Positions 1 to 8,468 are shown, numbered from the stretch's first letter. The stretch is DNA of 55,296 nt from an uncultured Oscillibacter sp. (GCA_950097265.1 CATNDJ010000004.1:53952-109247); one strand, 5' to 3'. The notes: a model not told the origin generated them from the letters alone. Program-made: numbers and translations.

Positions 1-18
1 CGGCGGCCCGCCGTTTTT
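1..18 (+). terminator. Probable 3' part of an upstream terminator
   Basis: The window opens with a GC-only block (CGGCGG/CCGCCG) followed by five T. It looks like the right half of an intrinsic terminator whose left half lies before the window. Confidence 0.35.
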
Positions 19-22
19 CCCT

Positions 23-50
23 TTGCAAAGGGGAAATTCTTTGTTATACT
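23..50 (+). promoter_or_regulatory. Sigma-A-type promoter for the YmdB gene
   Basis: TTGCAA at 23-28 and TATACT at 45-50 are separated by 16 bases. The start codon lies 25 bases beyond the -10, leaving a short leader with a GGAGGG ribosome-binding site. Confidence 0.55.
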
Positions 51-74
51 ATGTCCTTAGATTGGAGGGCGTTT

Positions 75-848
75 ATGCTGTATCACATTCTCGCCGTGGG
101 CGACGTGGTGGGGGAACCGGGGCTCCGCCACCTGGAGAAGGTCCTGCGGCCCCTGCAAAAGCTCAAGGGCGCGGCCTTCACCGTGGTCAACGGGGAAAAC
201 GCCTCCGGCGTGGGCCTCACCCGGGACCAGGCCGAGCGCATCCGGGACGCCGGGGCCGACGCGGTGACCCTGGGGAACCACGCCTTCGGCAAGGCCCAGA
301 TTGGGGACCTGCTGGATGAAGCGCCCTGGCTCCTCCGCCCCGCCAACTACTCCGGCAGGGCTCCGGGCCACGGCTGCGAGATCTTCGACCTGGGGGCGGT
401 GCGCATCCGGGTGATGAACCTCATCGGCCGCTGCGGCCTGGCCTGGGGGGCGGACAACCCCTTTACCCTGGCGGACCGGCTGCTGGACCGGGGGAAGGCG
501 GACTTCACCCTGGTGGACTTCCACGCCGAGGCCACCAGCGAGAAGCTGGCCCTGGGCTACTACCTGGACGGGCGGGTCTCCGCCCTCTGGGGCACCCACA
601 CCCACGTCCCCACCGCCGACGGGCGGGTCTACCCCAAGGGCACCGGCTACATCACGGACCTGGGAATGACGGGGCCCGTAGAATCCGTGCTGGGCATCGA
701 GCCCCGGCAGTCGGTGGAGGGCTTTCTGGGGGGCCTGCCGGGGCGGTACCGGCACCCGGAGGGGCCCTGCAAGATGGAAGGGGCCGTTTTCACCCTGGAC
801 AGCGCCACGGGGCTCTGTGCCGCCGTGGAGCGGTTTGACATCCGATAA
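75..848 (+). CDS. ymdB: YmdB-family metallophosphoesterase
   Basis: This 257-residue protein belongs to the YmdB/TIGR00282 family, calcineurin-like phosphoesterases that in Bacillus act on 2',3'-cyclic nucleotides and affect biofilm and motility decisions. Metal-binding motifs are visible: D10 near the N-terminus (AVGDVVG), GEN at 40-42, GNH at 67-69, H150, GTHTH at 173-177 and TDLGMTG near 195. Length is normal for the family. The ATG at 75 is chosen because GGAGGG at 64-69 sits five bases upstream; an upstream in-frame ATG at 51 lacks a site. Substrate is inferred from the family. It is the first gene of a tight cluster with the next two. Confidence 0.88.
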   Translation: MLYHILAVGDVVGEPGLRHLEKVLRPLQKLKGAAFTVVNGENASGVGLTRDQAERIRDAGADAVTLGNHAFGKAQIGDLLDEAPWLLRPANYSGRAPGHGCEIFDLGAVRIRVMNLIGRCGLAWGADNPFTLADRLLDRGKADFTLVDFHAEATSEKLALGYYLDGRVSALWGTHTHVPTADGRVYPKGTGYITDLGMTGPVESVLGIEPRQSVEGFLGGLPGRYRHPEGPCKMEGAVFTLDSATGLCAAVERFDIR

Positions 849-880
849 AGCGACAAACATAAAGAGAGGTAATTTCAGCC

Positions 881-1363
881 ATGTCTATCGAGAAAGTAAG
901 AGCTTACTTCAAGGCCTTCGGCATCGAGGACCGCATCCGGGAATTTGAAGTCTCCTCCGCCACGGTGGAGCTGGCGGCGGTGGCCGTGGGCGTGGAGGGC
1001 GCCCGGATCGCCAAGAGCCTGAGCTTTAAAATAGAGGACAAGCCCGTTATCATCGTGGTGGCCGGAGACGCAAAAATCGACAACAGCAAATACAAGGCCC
1101 AATTCCACACCAAGGCCAAAATGCTCACCCACGAGGAAGCCCACAGCCTCATCGGCCACGACGTGGGCGGCGTGTGCTCCTTCGCCCTGCCGGAGGATGT
1201 GAAGGTCTATCTGGACGTGTCCCTGAAGCGGTTTGAAACCGTCTTCCCCGCCGCGGGCAGCGACAACAGCGCCATTGAGCTGACCTGCGGGGAGCTGGAG
1301 AAATACTCCTCCAACTTCGTGGAGTGGGTCGACGTCTGCAAATCCTGGCAGGCGGAGGGCTGA
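881..1363 (+). CDS. YbaK/EbsC-family aminoacyl-tRNA deacylase
   Basis: The 160-residue protein matches the YbaK/ProX editing-domain family, free-standing enzymes that hydrolyse mischarged tRNA (typically Cys-tRNA-Pro or Ala-tRNA-Pro). Evidence is the single-domain length and the conserved pattern: early VGVEGARIAKSLSFK, central VVAGDAKID, then THEEAHSLIGHDVGGVCSFALP with a late GG-C-FAL segment. It starts 32 bases after the YmdB stop behind AGAGAGG, and its stop is followed one base later by the next ATG, so the three genes are probably co-transcribed. The tRNA specificity cannot be read from sequence. Confidence 0.85.
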   Translation: MSIEKVRAYFKAFGIEDRIREFEVSSATVELAAVAVGVEGARIAKSLSFKIEDKPVIIVVAGDAKIDNSKYKAQFHTKAKMLTHEEAHSLIGHDVGGVCSFALPEDVKVYLDVSLKRFETVFPAAGSDNSAIELTCGELEKYSSNFVEWVDVCKSWQAEG

Positions 1364-1364
1364 T

Positions 1365-2459
1365 ATGCTGAAATTCATCCACGCGGCGGACTTTCACCTG
1401 GACAGCGCCTTCGCGGCCCTGCCCGCCGGAAGGGCGGCGGAGCGGCGGAGGGAGAGCCGGGAACTGCCCTTCCGGCTGGCGGACTATGTGAACGCCCACG
1501 GCGTCCAGCTGGTGCTGCTGGCGGGGGACCTCTTTGACAGCGCCGCCCCTTACCGGGAGACCGGCGAGGCCCTGGCGGAGGCCCTGGGGCGCATGAACGC
1601 CCAGGTGTTCGCCGCCCCGGGGAATCACGACTGGTACGGCCCGGTCAGCCCCTGGGTCACGGCAGACTGGCCGGAGAACGTGCATATTTTCCGGGAGAAC
1701 GCCATGACCGCCGCGGACCTTCCCCAGCTGGGCGTGACGGTCCATGGGGCGGCCTTCACTTCACCGGAGCAGGGGACCGGCCTCCTGGCGGGCTTTTCCG
1801 CGCCGGAGGACGGCCAGGTCCACATAGGCCTTCTCCACGGCGAAATCGACCCGGCGGAGGACCGCTACAACCCCATCCGGCGGGAGGAAATCGCCGCCTC
1901 CGGCCTTCAGTATCTGGCCCTGGGGCACCTCCACAAGCGGGGAGAGCCCGGGACCTATGGCAAAACCCTCTGCGCCTGGCCCGGCTGCATCGAGGGCCGG
2001 GGCTTCGACGAGCTGGGGGAAAAGGGCTTTTACGAGGGCGTCATCGACGGGGGAACGGTCTCTCTGGCCTTCGTGCCCTTCGCCCGGCGGCGGTACGAAA
2101 TTTTAGACGTGGACGTGACGGGCCGCTCTCCCCGGGAGGCCCTGGAGGCCGCCCTGCCGGGGGACACGGCGGAGGACCTTTACCGCGTCCTCCTCACCGG
2201 CGAGGCCGGAGAGGGCGGCGCGGACGCCAAGGCCCTGGAGACGGCCCTGGCCGGGCGGTTCTACGCCCTGGAGGTCCGGGACCGCACCCGGGTGGCGGCG
2301 GACGTCTGGGCCCGGGCCGGGGAAGACTCCCTCCGGGGCCTGTTCCTCCGGGAGCTCCGGGCGAAATGGGACGCCGCCGGGGACGCGGCGGAGCGGGAAG
2401 CCGTCTCCCAGGCGGTGCGCTTCGGCCTGGCGGCCCTGGACCACCGGGATTTGGGCTGA
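1365..2459 (+). CDS. SbcD/YhaO-like DNA-repair metallophosphoesterase
   Basis: A 364-residue calcineurin-like phosphoesterase of the SbcD/Mre11/YhaO group. Motifs in order: D9 and H11 (AADFHLDS), GD at 54-55, GNHD at 86-89, HGE at 158-160 and GHLH at 187-190, followed by a C-terminal capping region. Family members form nuclease complexes with an SbcC/YhaN-type coiled-coil ATPase to process DNA ends. No such ATPase follows here; the next gene is rplS with its own promoter. It is translationally linked to the preceding gene (one-base gap). The nuclease role is by family. Confidence 0.82.
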   Translation: MLKFIHAADFHLDSAFAALPAGRAAERRRESRELPFRLADYVNAHGVQLVLLAGDLFDSAAPYRETGEALAEALGRMNAQVFAAPGNHDWYGPVSPWVTADWPENVHIFRENAMTAADLPQLGVTVHGAAFTSPEQGTGLLAGFSAPEDGQVHIGLLHGEIDPAEDRYNPIRREEIAASGLQYLALGHLHKRGEPGTYGKTLCAWPGCIEGRGFDELGEKGFYEGVIDGGTVSLAFVPFARRRYEILDVDVTGRSPREALEAALPGDTAEDLYRVLLTGEAGEGGADAKALETALAGRFYALEVRDRTRVAADVWARAGEDSLRGLFLRELRAKWDAAGDAAEREAVSQAVRFGLAALDHRDLG

Positions 2460-2491
2460 GGCAGATTTTAGGGGATTTTGTGAAAAAGTTC

Positions 2492-2520
2492 TTGCAATCC
2501 CGGAGAGAGTATGATATCCT
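2492..2520 (+). promoter_or_regulatory. Probable rplS promoter
   Basis: TTGCAA at 2492-2497 and TATCCT at 2515-2520 with 17-base spacing. It leaves a leader of about 85 bases before rplS, long enough for an L19 autoregulatory structure, though I cannot fold one with confidence. Confidence 0.45.
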
Positions 2521-2613
2521 ATTCAGGCTTACAAAGGGCGGTCCTCTGCCGCGCCCGGGAAAGCCGCGGGAAAAAGCGGGCAAGAACGCCTATTATAACA
2601 GGAGGAAACATCC

Positions 2614-2955
2614 ATGGATCTCATCAAGGAACTGAACAAAGAGGCGCTGGGCAAGGAGACGCCCAAGGTGCAGATCGGCGACACCGTCCGCGTCCACGTG
2701 AAGGTCAAGGAAGGCTCCCGGGAGCGCATCCAGGTCTTCGAGGGCACCGTCATCGCCAAAAAGCACGGCGGCATCGAGGAAACCATCACCGTCCGCCGCA
2801 TCTCCTACGGCGTGGGCGTGGAGAAGGTGTTCCCCGTTCACTCTCCCTCCATCGACACCATTCAGGTCGTCCGCAACGGCGCCGTCCGCCGGGCCAAGCT
2901 GTACTACCTGCGGGGCCGCGTGGGCAAAGCCGCCAAGATCAAGGAGAAGCTGTAA
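2614..2955 (+). CDS. rplS: 50S ribosomal protein L19
   Basis: This 113-residue protein matches bacterial L19 over its full length: N-terminal helix ([12 protein letters not shown]), the SH3-like barrel with [13 protein letters not shown] and [31 protein letters not shown] and the basic C-terminal KLYYLRGR segment. L19 sits at the 30S-50S interface in bridges near the A site. AGGAGG lies eight bases before the ATG. It is monocistronic, with its own promoter and a strong terminator right after the stop; the usual trmD partner is not adjacent. Confidence 0.97.
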   Translation: MDLIKELNKEALGKETPKVQIGDTVRVHVKVKEGSRERIQVFEGTVIAKKHGGIEETITVRRISYGVGVEKVFPVHSPSIDTIQVVRNGAVRRAKLYYLRGRVGKAAKIKEKL

Positions 2956-2972
2956 GGCGCAGGAGAATCAAA

Positions 2973-2998
2973 AGAGAGGCGTACGCCTCTCTTTTTTT
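2973..2998 (+). terminator. rplS terminator
   Basis: Perfect palindrome at 2973-2992 (AGAGAGGC/GCCTCTCT arms) running into seven T at 2992-2998, a textbook intrinsic terminator. Confidence 0.92.
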
Positions 2999-3002
2999 CC
3001 TC

Positions 3003-3031
3003 TTGCATTTCTCCGCGCCCTGTGCTATAAA
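3003..3031 (+). promoter_or_regulatory. Promoter of the T-box/pheST operon
   Basis: TTGCAT at 3003-3008 and TATAAA at 3026-3031 with a 17-base spacer, just beyond the rplS terminator. Transcription should begin near 3038, at the 5' end of the T-box leader. Confidence 0.7.
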
Positions 3032-3037
3032 TAGTAG

Positions 3038-3290
3038 ATGATACCATATCCCTAACCGCGATGAACGGGAAAATAACGATCACGCACCGCCAAGAGAGGA
3101 AGGGCCGCCGGCTGCAAGCCCGTCCGCGGAGCGCCGTTTGGTTCGCCCGGGAGCCGCCGTGGAGACACGGCCGGTCCGCCCTCCGTTACCGGGGCCTCGA
3201 GCGCGCGCCCCCGGGCGCGAATTTGGGTGGTACCGCGGAAGGACTTGCCTTTCGTCCCATGGTTTGGGACGGAGGGTTTTTCTTTTTTCC
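3038..3290 (+). promoter_or_regulatory. Phenylalanine T-box riboswitch with terminator
   Basis: The T-box core (TGGGTGGTACCGCGG) is at 3224-3238. Upstream are the AGAGAGG stretch near 3092 and the GGCTG-CAAGCC apical hairpin near 3110 of Stem I. The probable specifier codon is TTC (Phe) at 3142-3144, followed by the conserved GGAG near 3160. The terminator hairpin has arms 3248-3258 and 3266-3276 followed by T runs to 3288; its left arm can pair instead with the T-box. Uncharged tRNA-Phe should favour readthrough. The downstream operon contains pheS and pheT, which supports the Phe reading, but the first gene is a polysaccharide deacetylase. Confidence 0.93.
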
Positions 3291-3333
3291 TCCCCGGCAT
3301 TTTCGGATTCTCAGAGAAAGGACCTGACCGCAC

Positions 3334-4227
3334 ATGAACTCCCTTGCCCTGGCGCTGGCGGCGTCCCTGACGCTGTCCGCTCCCTTTTTCCCCGCCGCCG
3401 TCTCCGCCGCCCTCCCCGAGCGGCCCGCCGTTCAGGCCCGGGAGGCCGTTCCGGAAGCTCCCAGGGTCTATCCCTCCTCCCCGGAGGGCGCGCCGGTGAC
3501 CTATGAGCTCCGTCTGCCGGTGCTCATGTATCACCACGTGGTCTACGACTGGCAGGAGTGCAACGAGATGACCGTCACCGCCGGGCGGCTGGAACGGGAC
3601 CTTCAATGGCTGGCGGAAAACGGCTACCAGTCCGTCCTGCCCCGGGAGCTGGCGGCGGGGGCGCCCCTGCCGGAAAAGCCCGTCCTCATCACCTTTGACG
3701 ACGGCTACCGCAGCAATTACGAGCTGGCCTATCCTCTCCTCCAGAAGTACCGGGCCAAGGCCGCCATCGCCGTTATGGCCTACATGCAGGACAACCCCGG
3801 GGGAAACTTCCTCACCTGGGACATGTGCCGGGAGATGTCCGCCTCGGGGCTGGTGGAAATCGGCTCCCACGGCTACGCCACCCACAACCTGGACGGGCGC
3901 ATGGGGAATTTTGTCCCCGGTCAGGCCAACGGCGTCCAGCGGCGGAAGGGGGAGAGCGACAACGACTTCTACTGCCGGGTTCTGGACGACCTGCGCTACA
4001 GCTTCGACCGCATCGCCCAGGAAACCGGGACCCCGCCCACCTTCTTCGCTTACCCCTTCGGCAAGACAGATCCGGACGCCGACGCCTATCTGGAGGGTCT
4101 CTTCCCCCTGACGGTGGTGACGGGCCCGGGAAAGTACGCCGCGAACCTCTCCAAGGGGCTCCACAAGCTGCCCCGCTTCACCGTCACCATGGAGCGCCCC
4201 CCTGCGGCGCTGCTGAAAAAATCCTAA
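3334..4227 (+). CDS. Secreted polysaccharide deacetylase (NodB domain)
   Basis: A 297-residue exported carbohydrate esterase family 4 protein. Residues 1-26 look like a signal peptide ending in a VSA-A site. The NodB domain begins with VLMYHHV (64-70); metal-binding motifs are TFDDGY (120-125) and the H-x4-H pair H179/H184 (GSHGYATH), followed by FAYPFGK. Enzymes of this family remove acetyl groups from peptidoglycan or polysaccharide sugars. The gene starts about 45 bases after the T-box terminator and its stop lies 31 bases before pheS, with no terminator between, so it should be governed by the Phe T-box. Substrate is unknown. Confidence 0.87.
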   Translation: MNSLALALAASLTLSAPFFPAAVSAALPERPAVQAREAVPEAPRVYPSSPEGAPVTYELRLPVLMYHHVVYDWQECNEMTVTAGRLERDLQWLAENGYQSVLPRELAAGAPLPEKPVLITFDDGYRSNYELAYPLLQKYRAKAAIAVMAYMQDNPGGNFLTWDMCREMSASGLVEIGSHGYATHNLDGRMGNFVPGQANGVQRRKGESDNDFYCRVLDDLRYSFDRIAQETGTPPTFFAYPFGKTDPDADAYLEGLFPLTVVTGPGKYAANLSKGLHKLPRFTVTMERPPAALLKKS

Positions 4228-4258
4228 GTCATCACATCCGAAAAAGGAGTACCGCAAT

Positions 4259-5284
4259 ATGAAAGAACAGTTAGAAGCCATCCGCAAGGGGGCTCTGGAG
4301 GCCATCGGAGCCTCCCAGGAAACCGCCGGGCTGGAGGCCCTTCGGGTCAAGTACCTGGGCAAAAAGGGCGAGCTTACCGCCGTGTTAAAGCAGATGGGCG
4401 GCCTGTCCGCCGAGCTCCGGCCCGTCATGGGCCAGCTGGCCAACGACGTCCGAGCCAGCCTGGAAGCCGCCATCGAGGCCCAGTCCGCCGTCCTCTCCCA
4501 AAAGGCCCTGGAGGCCAGGCTGGCCGCGGAGGCCGTGGACGTGACCATCCCCGGGAGCAAGCCCCCCATGGGCCACAAGCACCCCATGTATTCCGTCCTG
4601 GACGAGATGAAGGAAATCTTTTTGAACATGGGCTTTGAAATCATGGACGGCCCGGAAATTGAGCAGGCGGATTACAACTTCACCAAGCTCAACGCCCCGG
4701 AGAACCACCCCTCCCGGGACTGGACCGACACCTTTTACCTAAAGGAGGACTCCTCCGTCCTTCTCCGGTCCCAGACCTCCCCCATGCAGATCCGGGCCAT
4801 GGAGGGCTGCGGCGTGCCCATCCGCATGATCTCCGCCGGGCGGGTGTACCGCAAGGACGAGGTGGACGCCACCCACTCCCCCATGTTCCACCAGATCGAG
4901 GGCCTGGTGGTGGATAAAGGCATTACCATGGCGGACCTGAAGGGGACGCTGAACGCCGTCATTCGGGAAATTTACGGCCAGGAGACCGTCACCCGCTTCC
5001 GCCCCCACCACTTCCCCTTTACGGAGCCCAGCTGCGAGGTGGATATCCAGTGCTACAAGTGCGGCGGCAAGGGCTGCCCCACCTGCAAGGGCGAGGGCTG
5101 GATTGAAATCCTGGGCGCGGGCATGGTTCATCCCAAAGTCCTGCGGGGCTGCGGCGTCGACCCGGAGGAGTACTCCGGCTTCGCCTTCGGCATGGGCCTG
5201 GAGCGCCTGGCTTTGGGGCGCTATAAGATTTCCGACATGCGGCTGATTTTCGAGAACGACACCCGGTTCTTAGAGCAATTTTAA
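4259..5284 (+). CDS. pheS: Phenylalanyl-tRNA synthetase alpha subunit
   Basis: A 341-residue class II synthetase subunit. It has the N-terminal coiled-coil region, motif 2 (FRPHHFPFTEPSCEV), a Cys-rich insertion (CYKCGGKGCPTC) typical of Firmicute PheS, and motif 3 (GFAFGMGLERLA) near the C-terminus. With PheT it forms the alpha2-beta2 enzyme charging tRNA-Phe. It follows the deacetylase gene by 31 bases behind an AAGGAG site and precedes pheT by 34 bases. Control by the Phe T-box upstream is the expected autoregulatory circuit. Confidence 0.97.
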   Translation: MKEQLEAIRKGALEAIGASQETAGLEALRVKYLGKKGELTAVLKQMGGLSAELRPVMGQLANDVRASLEAAIEAQSAVLSQKALEARLAAEAVDVTIPGSKPPMGHKHPMYSVLDEMKEIFLNMGFEIMDGPEIEQADYNFTKLNAPENHPSRDWTDTFYLKEDSSVLLRSQTSPMQIRAMEGCGVPIRMISAGRVYRKDEVDATHSPMFHQIEGLVVDKGITMADLKGTLNAVIREIYGQETVTRFRPHHFPFTEPSCEVDIQCYKCGGKGCPTCKGEGWIEILGAGMVHPKVLRGCGVDPEEYSGFAFGMGLERLALGRYKISDMRLIFENDTRFLEQF

Positions 5285-5318
5285 CCCACCGCCAAACTGA
5301 AATGAGGAGATACAAGCT

Positions 5319-8012
5319 ATGAAGCTATCCCGTAAATGGTTGCAAGAATTTGTGGACGTGGGCCCGGTGAACGACCGGGACTTCGCCGAGGCCATGACCA
5401 TCTCCGGCTCCAAGGTGGAGGTCACCGAGGACCTGGGAGCGGAAATCAAGAACGTCGTCGTGGGCCGCATCGACAAGATGGAGCGCCATCCCGACAGCGA
5501 CCACATGTGGGTCTGCCAAATTGATATCGGCCAGGACGAGCCCGTCCAAATCGTCACCGGGGCCTGGAACATCCATGAGGGAGACCTGATCCCCGTGGCC
5601 AAGGACAACTCCTGGCTGCCCGGCGGCAAGCACATCACCCGGGGCAACCTCCGGGGCGTGAAGTCCAAGGGGATGCTCTGCTCTTTGAAGGAGCTGAACC
5701 TGGACGAGCGGGACTTCCCCTACGCCGTCATCACCGCCGCCGCCCTGCTGAACGACTACAAGCCCATCGACCCGGAAAAGCCCTCCATTCCGGCGGACAT
5801 CCAGCCGGGGCACAAGATTTTTGGGCCCGTGGTCTGCGGCAGAGTAATCAACCTGAGCAGCGCCGGAGAAAACGGCTGGTCCTGCGGCGTTGATATCGGG
5901 GGGACGCTGCAATCCTTTTTCACCCCTTGCAGCAACGTCCACGAGGGCGACCTGGTAGCCTACAACACCAAAACCTGTTCTATCTGCACCCTGGCGGACC
6001 TCCGCGCGGAGCAGAAGGAGTTCCCCCACTGCATCCCCGACGGCATCTTCGTCCTCCACGAGGACTGCAAGCCCGGAGACGATATCCGCCCCGTCATCGG
6101 CGCGGACGACCGCGTGGTGGAATTTGAAATCACCCCCAACCGGCCGGACTGCCTCAGCGTCATCGGCCTGGCCCGGGAGGCGGCGGTGACCTTCGATAAG
6201 CCCCTCAAGCTCCACGACCCCGAAGTCAGGGGCGGGGCGGAGGGGGCTCTCCCGGAGCTCCTGGACGTGGAGACCCCGGATCCGGACCTCTGCCCCCGGT
6301 ACACCGCCCGCATGGTGCGGAACGTGAGGATTGCCCCCTCTCCCAAGTGGATGCGGGAGCGCCTCCGGGCCAACGGGGTGCGGCCCATCAATAATATTGT
6401 AGACATCACAAACTACGTCATGCTGGAATACGGCCAGCCCATGCACGCCTTTGACTACCGCTATGTCAAGGGCGGGAAAATCGTGGTCCGCCGGGCCCGG
6501 GCCGGGGAGGAGCTGACCACCCTGGACGGAAACGTCCGGAAGCTGACCCCCGACATGCTGGTCATCGCCGACGACACCCGGGCCGTGGGCCTGGCGGGCG
6601 TCATGGGCGGACTGAACAGCGAGATTGTGGAGGACACTGCGGACGTGGTCTTCGAGTCCGCCAACTTCGACGGGGCCTGCATCCGGAAAACCGCCCTGGC
6701 CCTGGGCATGCGCACCGAGGCTTCCGCCAAGTTCGAGAAGGGCCTGGACATCCTCAACACCCTCCCCGCCGTAAACCGGGCCTGTGAGCTGGTGGAGCTG
6801 CTGGGAGCCGGCGAGGTGGTGGACGGCGCCATCGACATTTTGAACTTCGCCCCCAACCCCGTCACGGTGAAGTTCGAGCCGGAGAAAATGAACCGTTTCC
6901 TGGGGGTGGACATCCCCGAGGCGGACATGCGGAAAACCCTGCTGGCCCTGGGCTTCGGCCTGGAGGGAGATACCATCACCGTGCCCTCCTGGCGCTCCGA
7001 TGTGGAACACTGGTCCGACATCGCCGAGGAGGCCGCCCGGTTTTACGGCTACAACAACATTCCCAACACCCTCTCCGCCGGGCTGGGTGAGCGCCGGGGC
7101 TGGAATCCCGTCCAGCAGGCGGAGAACGCCGCCGGGGCCCTCTGCCGGGCCGCGGGGTACAGCGAAATCATCACCTACTCCTTCATCTCCCCCGCGTACT
7201 ACGACAAGATCAACCTCCCGGCGGACTCCCCCCTGCGGAACTCCATGAAGATCCTGAATCCCCTGGGGGAGGACACCTCCATTATGCGCACCACCACCCT
7301 GCCCTCCATGCTGGAGATCCTGGCCAGGAACTGCCACTACCGGAACAAGTCCGCCCGCCTCTACGAGCTGGGCCGGACCTACTTCGCCAGGGACGACGGC
7401 TCCGGCATGGCCGACGAGCCCAAAGTCCTCTCCCTGGGGGCCTACGGAGGCGGCATGGACTTCTTCCAGATGAAGGGGGCTGTGGAGGCCGTGCTGGAGG
7501 GCCTCCACATTGAGGGCTTCCGCTTCGAGGCGGAGACCGGCAACCCCTCCTACCACCCCGGCCGCTGCGCCAGGATCTACCGGGGGGGCTTCCTCCTGGG
7601 CGTCCTGGGCCAGATCCATCCCTCCGTGGCGGAGAACTACGGCGTGGACTGCGAGCTCTACGCCGCGGAGCTGGACTTCAACACTCTCTACGAAAACATG
7701 GGCGGCACCCCCGTTTATCATCCCCTGCCCCGTTTCCCCGCCGTCACCCGGGACATCGCCCTGGTATGCGACAAGTCCCTGCCCGTGGCGAAGCTGGAAG
7801 ACTGCATCTGCCGGGGGGCCAAGGGCCTTTTGAAGGCCGTCAGCCTCTTCGACGTGTACACCGGCAAGGGCGTCCCCGAGGGAAAGAAGAGCGTGGCCTT
7901 TAATCTGGAGCTCCGGGCCGACGACCGCAGCCTCACCGCCCAGGAGGCCGACGAGGACGTGAAGGGCATCCTGGACCTGCTGGCGAAGGAGCTGAACTCC
8001 GTTTTGCGCTGA
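5319..8012 (+). CDS. pheT: Phenylalanyl-tRNA synthetase beta subunit, with extra OB-like domain
   Basis: At 897 residues this is about 90-100 longer than usual PheT (around 800). N-terminal B1 region, then the EMAP/OB tRNA-binding domain at about 44-127, then an insertion (about 130-240) interrupting the junction that normally leads into DGI-LHEDC and EITPNRPDCLS. Part of the insertion (about 168-215) resembles the first OB domain: VVCGRV, a W-x-C-x2-DIG segment and N-x-HEGDL recur in the same order. B3/B4, B5, the catalytic-like core and the C-terminal anticodon-binding domain (FPAVTRDIALV onward) follow normally. It is the last gene of the T-box operon. Confidence 0.96.
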   Translation: MKLSRKWLQEFVDVGPVNDRDFAEAMTISGSKVEVTEDLGAEIKNVVVGRIDKMERHPDSDHMWVCQIDIGQDEPVQIVTGAWNIHEGDLIPVAKDNSWLPGGKHITRGNLRGVKSKGMLCSLKELNLDERDFPYAVITAAALLNDYKPIDPEKPSIPADIQPGHKIFGPVVCGRVINLSSAGENGWSCGVDIGGTLQSFFTPCSNVHEGDLVAYNTKTCSICTLADLRAEQKEFPHCIPDGIFVLHEDCKPGDDIRPVIGADDRVVEFEITPNRPDCLSVIGLAREAAVTFDKPLKLHDPEVRGGAEGALPELLDVETPDPDLCPRYTARMVRNVRIAPSPKWMRERLRANGVRPINNIVDITNYVMLEYGQPMHAFDYRYVKGGKIVVRRARAGEELTTLDGNVRKLTPDMLVIADDTRAVGLAGVMGGLNSEIVEDTADVVFESANFDGACIRKTALALGMRTEASAKFEKGLDILNTLPAVNRACELVELLGAGEVVDGAIDILNFAPNPVTVKFEPEKMNRFLGVDIPEADMRKTLLALGFGLEGDTITVPSWRSDVEHWSDIAEEAARFYGYNNIPNTLSAGLGERRGWNPVQQAENAAGALCRAAGYSEIITYSFISPAYYDKINLPADSPLRNSMKILNPLGEDTSIMRTTTLPSMLEILARNCHYRNKSARLYELGRTYFARDDGSGMADEPKVLSLGAYGGGMDFFQMKGAVEAVLEGLHIEGFRFEAETGNPSYHPGRCARIYRGGFLLGVLGQIHPSVAENYGVDCELYAAELDFNTLYENMGGTPVYHPLPRFPAVTRDIALVCDKSLPVAKLEDCICRGAKGLLKAVSLFDVYTGKGVPEGKKSVAFNLELRADDRSLTAQEADEDVKGILDLLAKELNSVLR

Positions 8013-8062
8013 GTCGCAGGGGCTTTCAGTAAAAATCTTTCGTAAAATTCCCGCCGAAACCC

Positions 8063-8091
8063 TTTACAGTTCAGGAAAAAACGAGTATACT
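8063..8091 (+). promoter_or_regulatory. Promoter for the IreB-like gene
   Basis: TTTACA at 8063-8068 and TATACT at 8086-8091 with 17-base spacing. The start codon follows 32 bases later behind AGGTGG. Confidence 0.7.
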
Positions 8092-8123
8092 AGGACGTAA
8101 CCAGAAAGGAAGGTGGTGTACCT

Positions 8124-8369
8124 ATGGACGATTTCACCAGAAAGTTCAGTCTCGCTTTGGAAAAGGACGAGGAGATCCATCAAATCCTCTCCAGCGTCTA
8201 CAAATCCCTGGAGGAAAAGGGCTATAATCCCATCAATCAAATCGTGGGCTATATCCTGTCCGAGGACCCCACCTATATCACCAACCACAACAACGCCCGG
8301 ACCCTGATCCGCAAGATCGACCGGGACGAGCTCTTGCAGGTGCTGGTTCGGAAGTATCTGGGCCAGTAA
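8124..8369 (+). CDS. ireB: IreB-family regulatory phosphoprotein (UPF0297)
   Basis: An 81-residue protein matching IreB/YrzL along its full length. IreB in Enterococcus is phosphorylated by the Ser/Thr kinase IreK and tunes cephalosporin resistance and wall homeostasis. Conserved features are the early phospho-site region ([10 protein letters not shown]), [17 protein letters not shown] and the [15 protein letters not shown] stretch, ending [11 protein letters not shown]. In many Firmicutes it sits with ruvX and yrzB; here it stands alone with its own promoter and a following hairpin. T5 may correspond to the phosphorylated threonine, by family. Confidence 0.92.
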   Translation: MDDFTRKFSLALEKDEEIHQILSSVYKSLEEKGYNPINQIVGYILSEDPTYITNHNNARTLIRKIDRDELLQVLVRKYLGQ

Positions 8370-8407
8370 CAAAAAGAGTTACAAATTGTCATCATTTTCG
8401 ACGCGCG

Positions 8408-8468
8408 TCCCGTGGAATACGGCCCGCCGCCCCCCAAGGCGGAGGCCATATTCCACGGGATTTTTGCC
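8408..8468 (+). terminator. Hairpin terminator after the IreB-like gene
   Basis: Long inverted repeat at 8408-8460 (outer arms TCCCGTGGAATA and TATTCCACGGGA, inner GGCC/GGCC and CCGCC/GGCGG pairs), followed by five T. Confidence 0.75.

Noticed and set aside
5325-7721. A 798-codon open frame on the minus strand opposite pheT
   Set aside because: It is a GC-rich shadow of pheT, with no ribosome-binding site and a low-complexity Gly/Val/His/Arg translation. Similar long shadows opposite other genes (for example 29152-31212 and 45957-47921) were left out for the same reason.
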